A DNA stretch of 64,000 nucleotides from Trissonchulus latispiculum (lineage: Eukaryota; Nematoda; Enoplea; Enoplida; Ironidae): positions 1 through 64,000 of the forward strand of contig JASAND010024033.1 in NCBI GenBank assembly GCA_030248195.1, read 5' to 3'. The notes below the pieces were generated by a model. The model worked only from the letters and a program-made list of their open reading frames with translations, did not search any database and was not told the DNA's origin. Both the position numbers and the translations under genes were made by a program. This document shows positions 13,071-23,816 of this stretch, in pieces (position 1 is the first letter of the stretch; each line of letters starts with the position of its first letter).

Positions 13071-13550
13071 AGATCAGTCATACTGCTGTGTCATTATCGC
13101 TTGCGGGCTGAGCCAGAATAGAGTTGTAGTCGGTGCTCAATACAGCTAAGTAACCTTTAACATTATGTTAAATACAGTTAACATTATGCTGTTTCGAAAT
13201 AATAATAAATTTGACGTGCTTGCTTTCTCTTGAGTACTGTTACACAACTGACTTCCTATTACCTTAATTTGCACCAAGCTTTTGACAGTGGATTTAAAGA
13301 AAACTACCAATCCTATAGCCTAAACTTCAGCTGTCTAATATTAACTGAATGGGACCTAGATACCACGTATTTGGCAACAATAATGCTTAATTGAATTCAG
13401 TTATACACACTAATGGTTTGATTTCCAATAATTTGTTCTTAAATCCCAGCTTAATATAATGCATTTGTGCACGTTTTGTGTTAAAAGCAGGAGATGCAAA
13501 TTCATTGTGCTGACTAATTAGTCAATGCTCAGTTGCGCAAGTCCGTTACT

Positions 13551-13598
13551 GCGATTCGGCCGCCCCTTTGTCAAAAGACTACCTACGCGGACGAATCG
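13551..13598. repeat. Long-loop hairpin conserved between copies A and B
   Basis: GCGATTCGGCCGC (13551-13563) opposes GCGGACGAATCG (13587-13598). The copy B version (24341-24353 with 24376-24387) pairs perfectly over 12 bases, while copy A has one mismatch. The loops of about 23 bases are diverged. Confidence 0.65.
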
Positions 13599-14466
13599 AG
13601 GACTTTCTGAGAATGTATGCCCAATTCGGAGTTCCATGACCCTTGACCAAGAATTACTACCTAATTAACAAATTATTAAGATTATCAAGTCACTCACACG
13701 CACTTACACCATTTTTCTAGATTTTGCATTCACAACAGCCATGCACTTATGCACATTTCCTGAATTATCATATATTTCTACCATTTCCTGCATAATGTAG
13801 GAACTTCTTATACTTAAGGTACCCTTTGACCGCATGCTTCCAATGCTGGCTGGTTTAAAGCATCTCGCTGCCAATCCACACAACTACACACGATTTACAA
13901 CTATTCATCCTATGCTCAGTACTTTAAAATTTAACACTCACTTTATGTAATTAACCCTTATTTTCACACTTATACCAAACGTTAACATTCATGCAACAGT
14001 CACCCTACATATAGCTGGTACACACCTGTTTTAGAACTAACCTAAACTAGGAATAATCACTACTTCTGCTTGGTATGCGCACCCAAACTTTGAATTTTGT
14101 GGCCTATATTCAACTTCTGGGATTTTACTGTGATTATGTGAATTTTGAAGGTAACGTGCAATTAGCATGTGCAATTTTTTGGAAAATTCGCATAACTTTG
14201 AGAATTTTGAAGAAGCCAAGTGAGTAATAATTGCTAGGCGTAAAAAAACTACAAACAAGGCTATAAATTCCGCTAAGGACAGAGAGTCATAATTCGATAA
14301 TTAATAAGGAAGCCGGCGACTCCCCACGAAACAGCTTAATTAATTAATTTTAAATTGATAAAACTTTTTTTTGAACCTAATAATTTTAAAAGCCGAATTA
14401 AGCTTAAGACAACACATTGTTACACAACAGTGAATTTTTGTCTGCAGTGCCTATTTAGCAAGAATG

Positions 14467-14489
14467 GCCGGCAACGCCGAGTTGCCGGC
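14467..14489. repeat. GCCGGCAAC hairpin conserved in both copies
   Basis: GCCGGCAAC pairs with GTTGCCGGC around GCCGA. In copy B (25565-25587) the stem is the same plus one pair, and the loop is CCT. The stem is kept while the loop has changed. Confidence 0.7.
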
Positions 14490-14629
14490 TGTGAGGAAAT
14501 GATTCCTAGTAACTAGCTTGATCACTAATTAGGGTCGTATTGCGTATTTTTAGTGACCCTCTAGCTTAAGCTCAGGGAGGGGTCCCCACTCAAATCCCAA
14601 TAATCGTAATAGAAACATCAAAAATGGGC

Positions 14630-14775
14630 GCGAAGCCCCTAAAGCACAAATTTTGGCCAATGGGCCTCATAAAAAAGGAAATAATGGGCCACTAGGGCGA
14701 CATGTTATAGCATAAAAATGGGCAAAAGGCCAAAATACACATTAAAAATAGGCCTCAAGGCCAACATTTGTCCTA
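14630..14775. repeat. Array of GGCC mini-hairpins, copy A
   Basis: Loose units of about 30-40 bases each contain a small inverted pair such as GGGC-gcgaa-GCCC, GGGC-aaaa-GGCC or GGCC-tcaa-GGCC, joined by AT-rich linkers. The homologous array in copy B is longer and clearer. Confidence 0.55.
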
Positions 14776-14862
14776 GATTTTTGTCCTCATTTTTACAAAT
14801 GGCCGGGCATACTACGCCTATTTGGCCCTCAATTGTAGTGTTCGTGGTCAACATCTCAATCT

Positions 14863-14888
14863 CTTTTCTGGCCCGAAGGCCAGAAAAG
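14863..14888. repeat. 11 bp hairpin with CGAA loop
   Basis: CTTTTCTGGCC (14863-14873) pairs perfectly with GGCCAGAAAAG (14878-14888) around a CGAA tetraloop. The same stem and loop are unchanged at 26330-26355 in copy B, in a neighbourhood that is otherwise diverged. Confidence 0.75.
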
Positions 14889-15915
14889 TCCTACGTTTTA
14901 GTCCTAACCAGGGAGAGTGCACTTTAGCCCCCATGCAGGTAACAACTGCACTGGAGAGCGCACTAGAAGGGAGGGGGGAAAGCAACCGCTCTCGGTCGCA
15001 CTCAAACGAACACTGGCTGAATTTTCAAATTTTGCGACCAAACGGACAGGTCGCTGACAGCTTAATGACAGCTAGAAAGAAGAAATTTCTCTTTTGATTT
15101 GAGGCGAAGCTTCTAGAAGCCGCTACCTTTAACATTGCAGAATCCAGGCACTTCCTGGCCTGGTGCTCAGTTGGGGACGTGATTAATGATAATAGCGAAA
15201 TATTGCCCCCAACTGGTCGCATTTTTGATGAATATCCCAAGCGGTTTTGGGACGAATTTCACTAAATTTTGAGTTTACACGTAAGGATAACCAAAGGGGA
15301 TCATCCTTAATTAAATTTTCAACTTCAGTTATAATTTCTGAAAATAGGCTCAAAAATAGGTCGTATCCAAACCTATAAGGGGAACTTTATCTTAAGTTTC
15401 ATTTTTGTTTCTGCTATTAACTCCTTTGTTCTATTTTTTCTTCCTTTCAGGAACTCTCAGTTCCTGGGCCCCTACTTTAACTTCTCAAGTACCTACACGT
15501 GGGCCATCACGGAAACGTACGCACGTTTGTGCACCTATAGTGTAAAGAAAGAAGTGTATAGAAAGAAGTGTGTACTAACTCGTCCCTCAACTGGGTAAGC
15601 CTTGCTGGCTTGAGTTGGGAAGAGTGTGTGGAAAAGATTAAAAGAAGCCGCAAGTCCAGAACTTGACATAAACATTTTTGAGTGAATAAGTTGTGCAAGT
15701 TTAACATAACTTTAATAAAAACATTTTCGCGTGTGGGGAACTCATTTTTGGGAGTTAGAAGCTGGGAATTGTATTTTTAGAATCAGCGTAAAATTGCGCA
15801 ACGTTTGAACATGCCTTGCATTTTTACCAAATTTGGTGCGCATACTTATTTAAGGCATAAAACCACTATATTACGTACCTACGTACCTATATACCATACC
15901 TGAATACCTAGAAAT

Positions 15916-17520
15916 GTCGACAATTAGTGCTGGACGTGATTTCTTAGACTTTTCCTCCCGTATGGTTAGTTAGTTAGTACTGTTGTTAGTTTGCTTGTCT
16001 GCCCTGAATTACCGGAGCTTTACCTCTAGGTGGAACATTTTTCAGTGTAATTGGCAATTAACGGCTGAGAGTCCAATAAGAAGAGTGCGAACTCTTCAGC
16101 AAGTGTTTTACCACACTAATTAAGCTTTTTTTTGCTAGTTAGGATATCTTATCTTTCACTTGACTATTTTGATGGCGGCGATTACCCTGTTTCCATTTAA
16201 GTCATAACTTGAGTCTATTAAGGTCTTCTCCCCTTGATAAATATAGGAAATTTTTAACCGAACTGGCAACTCTGGTCACAAACAATTACAATTATTCATT
16301 AGATATTCGAATACTACACTAATTTGCTGATAATTTGACTAAATTTGACAGAATAAAACAATCTAATTTCGAACAAGGCTTGGTCAAGCAATTTTGTGAC
16401 TACTTTTTCTTACTTTCTATTATCAATTTAATCATTTTCATTACACATGTAAGCACGCAACTGATTTGACCTATCTGCGCACCGGATGTGGTCACTGACG
16501 CACCAGATTTGGCTTACCGACGCACCGGATTCGTCCTCTGACGCACCGAATTTGGCTTACCTACGCACCGGATTCGTCCTCTGACGCACCGAATTTGGCT
16601 TACCGACGCACCGGATTCGTCCTCTGACGCACTGAATTTTCTTACCGATGCACCGGATTCGGCCTATGACGCACCGAATTTGGCTTACCGACGCACCGGA
16701 TTCGTCCTCTGACGCACCGAATTTGGCTTACCGACGCACCAGATTCGGCCTGTGACGCACCGAATTTGGCATTCCGGTGCACCGGTTTTCGGTAATCTAC
16801 GCACCGGATTTGACTTTAGGGCTTTTGTGTCAAACATTGATTATTTTCACAAAAAATTTAGTTTGCACAATGAAAAACAAATTTACACAACAAAATGCAC
16901 AGGAAAAAGGTAGAAAATGTTTGTTAAAGTGCTCTGAAAAAAGGTTTCAAGTCTTTCATATTTTAAAAAGCTTTAGCTTTTAGCTGGGGGCTGCCGCCCT
17001 CAGACCATCGCTTTGTTTCCATGGTTTTCAATCATGTTTTTACGTCAGGGGGTCCGTGACGTACATAGCAATTGTTTTTGTGCGACGCAAATAAAAATTG
17101 CCCTGATGCAAGCCTGACACAGTTAGATTTAAGCTTCAACCTCAACGAGAAGAGACATTGTGCAAAAGTTGCTGGAAAAATTGTTTCAAACCTGATATTT
17201 TTAAAAATTTTCTACTTTGAGCTGGGCCTCCAGATAGCGGCTGTCTGTATTTTTACTCATTGTTGACTGCTACGACAGCTGACAAGCTAATATTTTATTA
17301 GAGTAAAGGCAGATGTAGCAGAAGCCTGCTAGTCTTGTAGATTTAGCCATTAAAAATTGACAATATATACCATATTCGCTATAAGCGAATATAATGAGCA
17401 AATAGGCGAACATACGATATTCCAAAAATTGGCCATACTTTACATACCTCATTATTTGGTCGCGGAAATGCTCTGAATTAATTCCTGAGAGGAGTCTTAA
17501 CTGCAAAAATTCTTCAACTT
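15916..17520. other. Inter-element DNA without a recognised gene
   Basis: Apart from the 21 bp array there is only AT-rich sequence with short frames. I see no protein motif or RNA gene here. Confidence 0.5.
16475..16815 (+). repeat. 21 bp tandem array with 42 bp higher-order period
   Basis: About 16 units carry ACGCACCGGATT or ACGCACCGAATT. Two alternating variants, ending TCGTCCTCTG and TGGCTTACCG, give a 42 bp super-repeat. A stray unit, ACGCACCGGATTTCC, lies near 17965. The array is unlikely to be coding. Confidence 0.8.
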
Positions 17521-17598
17521 CTGGGGGGGGGGGGGGCTAGCCCCCCAGACCCCACGTAGTTACTTTCATGCGTTTAATGGTTGGTTTCCATAATATTA

Positions 17599-17825
17599 CA
17601 GGGTATTTTTACAGGGGGGGGGGCGGGTCCCCCCCGAAATTGACCTTCTCCCCAAAAATGCCGTCCCCCCCGTAATCGCCCCCCGGGATTTTTTGAGGGC
17701 CCAAATTTTTGCCAAAACAGGCAAATTTTCAAAATTTTCCGGCTTCGCCAGAGATTTTTCGTTAAAATGGGTAATTTTAGCTTAAAATTGAAGCTCCCCC
17801 CCGAAAAAGGCCTAAAAAATACCCT
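17599..17825. mobile_element. Small TIR element (CAGGGTATTTTT termini)
   Basis: The left end CAGGGTATTTTT at 17599 is matched by AAAAATACCCTG ending at 17825. The 227 bp interior holds G-runs then C-runs and no coding capacity. A single similar end, CAGGGTATTTTTAGGG, occurs at about 50025 followed by G-runs. No convincing target duplication was found, so the superfamily is open. Confidence 0.55.
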
Positions 17826-18219
17826 GACATTAGGTTAAATAATTGAATGACCACAGAGCACTGTAAGTAGACAATCGACCATCCACAGTGTTATTTTTCG
17901 TTTCAAATAAAAGCTTGTGGTCTCAAATTACGCACCAAAACATACAGTACCCATTTTGAGAAAAACGCACCGGATTTCCACCCCCCGTCCGAGAAAAAGT
18001 CTGCCCAGGTATGTGCATGATCTATCTTCCGAAAATAAGAGGGTTATCATAAGGTGTCAATTCTATGTTTTACTCGAGACAGAAAGCCGCATATGTGTTT
18101 AAAAGTGCGTAAAACCGTTAATAACGTACATTTGCTTTAATAATAACTACTATTTTGAGAATATATACTGTTGGGATATTTTCCATTTTTATTTTACAAT
18201 TGGTTCCGCCCAGTACTAC

Positions 18220-20310
18220 TTGGGTCAGGTGTGTCACCCCTCCCCCTACATACAACGATACAGAATGATTGGGTGTATTATGTGGGAACTTGGGGCATAG
18301 GTGTACCAGGCTACAGTTTGCCCCCTGTGAGACCCCACCACGGAGAGGCCAGACCCCCCCCTACCCGACCTCAACTACTCCCCCCTCCAAGCCGAGCTCA
18401 ACCCCCCTCCCCCCCTAAAATTGGGTCCAAACCAGGAAAAAATGCAAAATTTTTGAAAAATTTTTTTGCAATTTCTGAAAATTTTTGAAAAAAAATTCGA
18501 AAAAATGGCTATAAATCACATATAAAGAGCTAAAGATGGTTATTCATAGCAATTAAAAGGTAATATTATTATATTACTATATATTATATAAAAAAATGTA
18601 AAATATAAAAATATTATATAAAAGAACAACAGTATATAGCTGTAAACAAACGTGTATGGAACAACGACATTATATAACATGCATTTCCATTACATACCCG
18701 TAACGTCAGATGTGATCAGAATTCCATTTGTGTTTGGGAGCAATTTTTGCAGTCAAATCTGCAGACAACAGAGCGAGCGGTCAAAATTTTAAATGCAAGA
18801 TCGTCAATCATTATGGCGCCCGCAGATCTGTGCATTTAAAAAATAAACGACCTACGCTCCTGGATTAAATAATAAATATGCAGATATATTTGAAATATTC
18901 CACATCTATAGCTAAAACAACAAAGAAGGTATACAAATGGTTATTGTCGTCCTATCCCTATGTGTTGCTTGGGGTTGGGTAAAGCGGTTTTTGACGTGAG
19001 AGCGGGGGTGGTACGTCGAGATATTAATCTCCCTAAACAAACAAATATTGTATTGCTAAAACAGAATATGTTTATACTTAAAAAAATTGCCATCGCCGAA
19101 AATTGCCCAAAATCTCCTAAATTTTCGATTTTCTTGCCATTTTTGGCCACTTTTCGGCCAAAAATCTAGGGGGTAGCAAAATCTGGAAATCTTGGGGAGT
19201 GGGGCCGCGGAAATTTGTCATTTTGGTGGGTGGATCGGACCCCCCTAACCATAGTTTCCTTGGGGGGGGGGGGGGTTTGGGGGTGTATTCCCCCCAAAAT
19301 TTTTGACCAATTTTACCCCCTCCCAGAACTTTTGAGATACCCTCCCCCAACTTTCGGCTACCCCCCCGAACCCCCCCCAGCGATTTTTTGACCCAAAAAG
19401 TTAGCTAAATTTGGCCAAAAAATTGTCATTTTTTTTAAAAAATTTTTTAAAATTTTGACTTAAAATCACTTTAGCAAAAATTTTCAAAAATTTAGGTAGG
19501 GGTTTGAAAATTTTTAGGGGGGAGGGGTCTGAAAAAATCGATTTGGGGGGAGGGGTAGGAGAAAACTTTTAGGGGGGGTGACGACCCCTCCATTTGGGGG
19601 GAGGGGTCCCCCCCACCCCCCGCCCCTAACACACCTATGGTTTGGGGAGGTCTAAAAAGGGGACCCGCCCCCAACACGTCGGGGAAGGGGGCCTCCCCCA
19701 ACCTAAAACCCGTTACACCCATAGTTTCACCGGAAATTTTGGTTGTGGAAGGGTAAACTTTGGAACTGAGGGTTTCCCCCGAAATCTGATGGGGGTACCC
19801 GCCTCCGCCTCCCAGCATTCGGACCTCAGGAATTCCAAAACACGGTCTAAAAATGCAAGGTTTGCTGCATTTTAACGCATTTCTCGTCAAAACAAGGCTC
19901 GTTTTTATCGTTTTGGGCGTTTTTTCAAGGTTTTAAAACTTTTTCAAGTCAAAATTTGAGAAAAATTTTTCAAAAAATTATATACCATTTTTGGCAAAAT
20001 TTGGTTAACTTTTAAAAAATTTAGCCTGAGGCGCAATTTTGTATATAGCCTTATTTATTGCGTATATATTTCTGTCTCTTACAGTGTTTTCTATTTTCTT
20101 TCTTTTCTATTTAATAAGTAATCGTACTACGTAATTACATATATACATTATTGATCCAACTAACGGTCCGGGTTTCTTTTCTCTATTACTTAGTTCTCTA
20201 GCGACCACTGTGGCCATAGGTGTGTTAGGGGGGGGACCCCCCACCAAAATGACAAATTTTCGCGACCCCCCCCAGATTTTTTGCCCAGCCACACCTATGA
20301 CTGTGGCCGG
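18220..20310. repeat. Block of G/C-run repeats, first cluster
   Basis: The block contains long mononucleotide G and C runs with AAAATTTT-rich linkers. 18295-18570 is an inverted relative of the 30949-31228 element, from CATAGGTGTACC through its AATTGCTATAAATAACC-like part, but truncated. CATAGGTGT or its complement also marks about 19630, 20215 and 20299. The frames predicted here are Gly/Pro-rich artefacts of the composition. Confidence 0.65.
20215..20299. mobile_element. 85 bp hAT-like miniature element with 8 bp target duplication
   Basis: The element begins CATAGGTGTG and ends CCACACCTATG. The 8 bases before it, ACTGTGGC (20207-20214), are repeated exactly after it (20300-20307). An exact 8 bp duplication with short terminal inverted repeats fits hAT-type transposition. 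At 85 bp it can only be mobilised by another element's transposase. Confidence 0.75.
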
Positions 20311-21835
20311 TCAAAAATAGTTAAATATCACCCCCCCCCCCCGAAATATTTTTCAGGCCACTCCCTTTTCAAAATCCTGGATCCTGCATGGTATTAAAGC
20401 GATTTTTTAACGTTTTAACCGTTTGTACAGCGCTTTAAAACTATTTTGAGCCAAAACTTGAGAAAACTTTTTTAAAAATTAGTTTATGTTGATTAAAAAT
20501 TTGAGTCATTTCAGTAAATGATTCTTGATTCAAAATCTTCCTTTGACATCTTATATTGGCCTTGTGTACTAGTTTTGATTTGTGTTTAGATTTTTGGAAC
20601 CGTATCATTATCCGGAAGGTCTACATACGTATCTAAATATTCGCCTCATGCAACGCTATTTTCAAAATTACGTACTAATTCTGAATAGTGCAGCTTTAGA
20701 AAATTTCTTTTGCATGACCTATTCCACACCTGATTACCCATATCCTTCACAATTCTTGATGCCGTTGAGGTGTCCGCTCATCTCTGCTTTTATTTGGTAT
20801 GTATGGTCGATGTTGTTTATTGCTACCATTTGTAATGAAGTGGGTAGGATCGGGGTTCCAAAATCCGCAACAGTCTATCACGACTGACTCTGGGTATCAA
20901 CCACTTCGAGTACACGGAAGGTCGACTCGTTTATCGGTGAGGATAAACTTAGGCACAGGATCTTCGGAAGGTGATTTGTCCAAAACCAAAGATTCCTTGC
21001 GGTCAACCTGGATTGGGGTCTAGGCGTGAGTTCGTTTGAAGAGGGCAGGGATCCAAGGGTTATCAATAGCAAACGGGGTCGACACTTGCCGTTTCTGGAT
21101 GGATGAATCAGGTCTGTATCAAAGAACACTGATTGAGAAGCTTGATTGCCAAATCAAGATTCTAGAATGATGATGATGATGTCTTTGTCGGGACCAAGGG
21201 TTCAATTTATCCACTTACTTGTGCTGGGGCTATGAATCCAAATCTTGATCTGAACCTTATGTCCTAACAAATGGATTCCGTATTAGGACACAACAATTTA
21301 ATGATAATAATTATGATATTAACAGTGATAATGATAACAACAAACTACAAAGTAATTATTACAGTGCGTACAAGGAATAAAACAAGCTACAAGTTATAAA
21401 CTATATGCTGTATGAACAATTAGACAAACAACAGTAGTTTGCCAGAGTTGCCAGTATTTGATTTACCCGAGTTACTAATTGTTGATAGGGACAAGGTTCC
21501 GGTTACTAAACTCAGTTTTGCCCTATTCCTCTTTCCTTCCTTTCTTAATCAATTAACTAGATACTAAACCTAATTACTAAACTCTTTCGTGCAGTCCCTA
21601 TATGCTTGTGTTCGTGTTAATAGATTATAACTCTTTTTCCGTCCTCCTTACCAAGGACAATATAGTATCAATGAAGAAAGCTACTAAACAATTTAAATTA
21701 ACTAGATTAAAGGGTTAGTAGTACAGCGGTTCCGGTCTGTGGGTGAGCCCGAAATGCTAGTAACAATAGCACTTTCGGATGCTATACGGTCGCCAAGGGT
21801 CAAACACAAGGGGGGTCCGGTTGGGAGTTTCCTGG

Positions 21836-22621
21836 GCCCTGTTGCATAAAACTTTTAACAGTCTAACAGTCCAACAGTCTAACAGTTCAACAGCGTTTTC
21901 CGTTGCATAAAACCTAACAGTGTTAAGGGACTGTTAGACTGTTTTTAACAGTTTTATAACAGTCATTTTAACACTGTTTTAACAGTGTTTGTTGCATAAA
22001 ACTCAATACTGTTGATATTAGACTGTTAAAAACGGTCTAACAGTCTAACAAACTTTTGAGACTGTTAAAACTCAAATTAAGCTGCTAATTTCAAATAATT
22101 TTGATTTGAATGGCTATTTACGGAAAGTTTAAGGCTATATCTGATTAAAAGAACATGCAAGAACCACAAAATATGAAATTTGAATTGTCAAAATTGTCCG
22201 AATACCAACTTTATTTTTTAGGCACAGCTATTGTAGATCACCTTTTCTTTACTAAATAGCCGACAAGTATAGCATTATCACCAAAACTCTGAGCATCACT
22301 AAAGGAAAAATAATTACGTCACAATCATGTTTCCCTAATTGTTATATAAAATATGATTAAGATTCATTTCATTAATATTTATAAGAGATTCCATTACATG
22401 CACAGAGCCTTAAACAGGCTGATAGGATTCCTATTACTTGATGTGTAGACTGTTAAATGGACTGATAGAATTTCTATTGTTTGGTGTGCAGACACTGCTA
22501 ATAAAATTTAGCAATTTTTTAACAGTAGTTTTATGCAACGTAAAAGTTCAACACTGTTAATATCAGTCTAACAGTTTAACAGTCCAACAGTGTTAGACTG
22601 TTAGCTTTTATGCAACAGGGC
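21836..22621. mobile_element. 786 bp nonautonomous TIR element inside copy B
   Basis: The left terminus GCCCTGTTGCATAAAA and right terminus TTTTATGCAACAGGGC are exact inverted repeats. Five flanking bases, CCTGG, are duplicated (21831-21835 and 22622-22626). Copy A has the uninterrupted site, TTTCCTGG followed by the matching right flank, near 11297. Subterminal regions are tandem AACAGTCTAACAGTC-type repeats. The interior has no coding capacity. The superfamily is uncertain because the GGGCCC ends make the duplication length ambiguous. Confidence 0.8.
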
Positions 22622-22728
22622 CCTGGTCCGTTTATGGGGTTAGTACAAGTTAAGTTTAATTTAATCTCTTCGTTAAGTCTTCTACCACGGTCTAGTTAGA
22701 AGTCACTGGGCGGCTTAGGCCAGAGACA

Positions 22729-22745
22729 GGGGGATAACAACCCCC
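22729..22745. repeat. GGGGG/CCCCC hairpin with ATAACAA loop
   Basis: GGGGG (22729-22733) pairs with CCCCC (22741-22745). At the aligned place in copy A the stem is GGGAG/CTCCC (11409-11413 and 11420-11424). The pairing is kept while the bases differ. Confidence 0.65.
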
Positions 22746-23323
22746 TCAGTAAGAATGACAAAAATCGCGGTAAAGGTCATCTTTTGACTTGAAAGAATGG
22801 AGATCCGTTTATAGTAATCAAAGAAAAATGTTAAGTTCACTTCTTTTGGTTTTAGGTCCCACTATAGACTCCGGTGCTGTCCAAAAGTCGTCCCTGTCTT
22901 AACTATCAGTCCAGAATACTCAATCACCAATGTACCTTATAGAATCGGATTCCGATCAAATACAGTTCAAACTATGCTTCCAACACTTGGGTCCTGATCC
23001 GGACAATCTATCTCACTAATCAAATGTAAAGACTGAATCGACACTGTGGTCCAAATTGACTGACGTCCAGGCAGCAGATCGGACAGGACGAGACTTCACC
23101 GCACCTGAATCAAATGGGTTAAAACCCATTAGTACATAATTATGGCGCGGGATTCAAACCCAGCAACCATTACTCACATTTTGGCTTTCTGAACTTGAAA
23201 TAGGCTTGTGAAAATCGAAATAGTTATGAAAATTTGAGATTTGGACAGGTTAGCACGAGTTCTGAATGATTTTAACAAAATCACAACACTTGAGTTGATT
23301 TTAAGCAAAACACTAACTTTATG

Positions 23324-23357
23324 TGCAATTTCTTGCATTCTTACGCAAGAAATTGCA
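23324..23357. repeat. Perfect 13 bp hairpin in copy B
   Basis: TGCAATTTCTTGC (23324-23336) pairs with GCAAGAAATTGCA (23345-23357) around an 8-base loop. Confidence 0.75.
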
Positions 23358-23554
23358 ACTTCGATGCGGAACTATGATTTCAGGTTAATTTCTCTTTGTA
23401 CAGTCTGCTTCTGTACGATTAAAACTTATTACACGAAGTTAACGCAGTTTTGAGTCCTTTAAGGGCAGATAGGTACCCATTTATTCGATTAACACAGGAA
23501 ACATTGAATTGGTTAAAATGATCAATTTTAGGATTCTTGCTCTTCGAGTCCTGA

Positions 23555-23816
23555 CGAGGAAGGTAACAACTCCCTGTCTTTAACACATATTAACCGATTA
23601 GAAATTGATTATCACGCGAGTTGGAAGAAAACACAATACTTGAATCGCAGGGCTTTTGATTTCACGGTTCCAAATAAGGAAGGTAACAACTTCCTGTTTA
23701 CGGCCAATATAAGCGAGTTAAAAGAGAGTTAATGCACAAAACTAACGAAAACCTCATAATTTACCGTAGAACCCCTGTTTTTATTAGGTTCTACCTAGGG
23801 AAGGTAACAACTCCCT
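23555..23816 (+). repeat. Three spaced hairpins with a shared GTAACAA loop
   Basis: Three cassettes about 120 bases apart carry GGAAGGTAACAACTCCC, GGAAGGTAACAACTTCC and GGGAAGGTAACAACTCCC. The second pairs AGGAAG/CTTCCT (23677-23695). The third pairs AGGGA/TCCCT (23797-23816), a compensated change. The first is imperfect. A further perfect hairpin, GTAGAAC/GTTCTAC, lies at 23766-23794. Confidence 0.65.

Larger units (their letters stand above)
10400..15915. mobile_element. Hairpin-dense noncoding element, copy A
   Basis: This copy aligns in the same order and orientation with copy B through many islands of similarity. Examples are ACACGGAAGGTC near 10411/20913, GGTGAGCCCGAAA near 11206/21743, GCACCTGAATCAAATGGG near 11730/23101, CGGACGAATCGAGGA near 13588/24377, the CCGGC hairpin near 14467/25565 and TGGCCCGAAGGCCA near 14869/26336. 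The islands are separated by diverged AT-rich DNA. No open frame is conserved. At least ten perfect hairpins are present. The boundaries are approximate and no terminal repeats were found. It may be a member of a large repeat family or an old segmental duplication. Confidence 0.7.

Noticed and set aside
16475..16815. CRISPR-like array
   Set aside because: Units are contiguous 21/42 bp repeats with no unique spacers, in a eukaryotic context.
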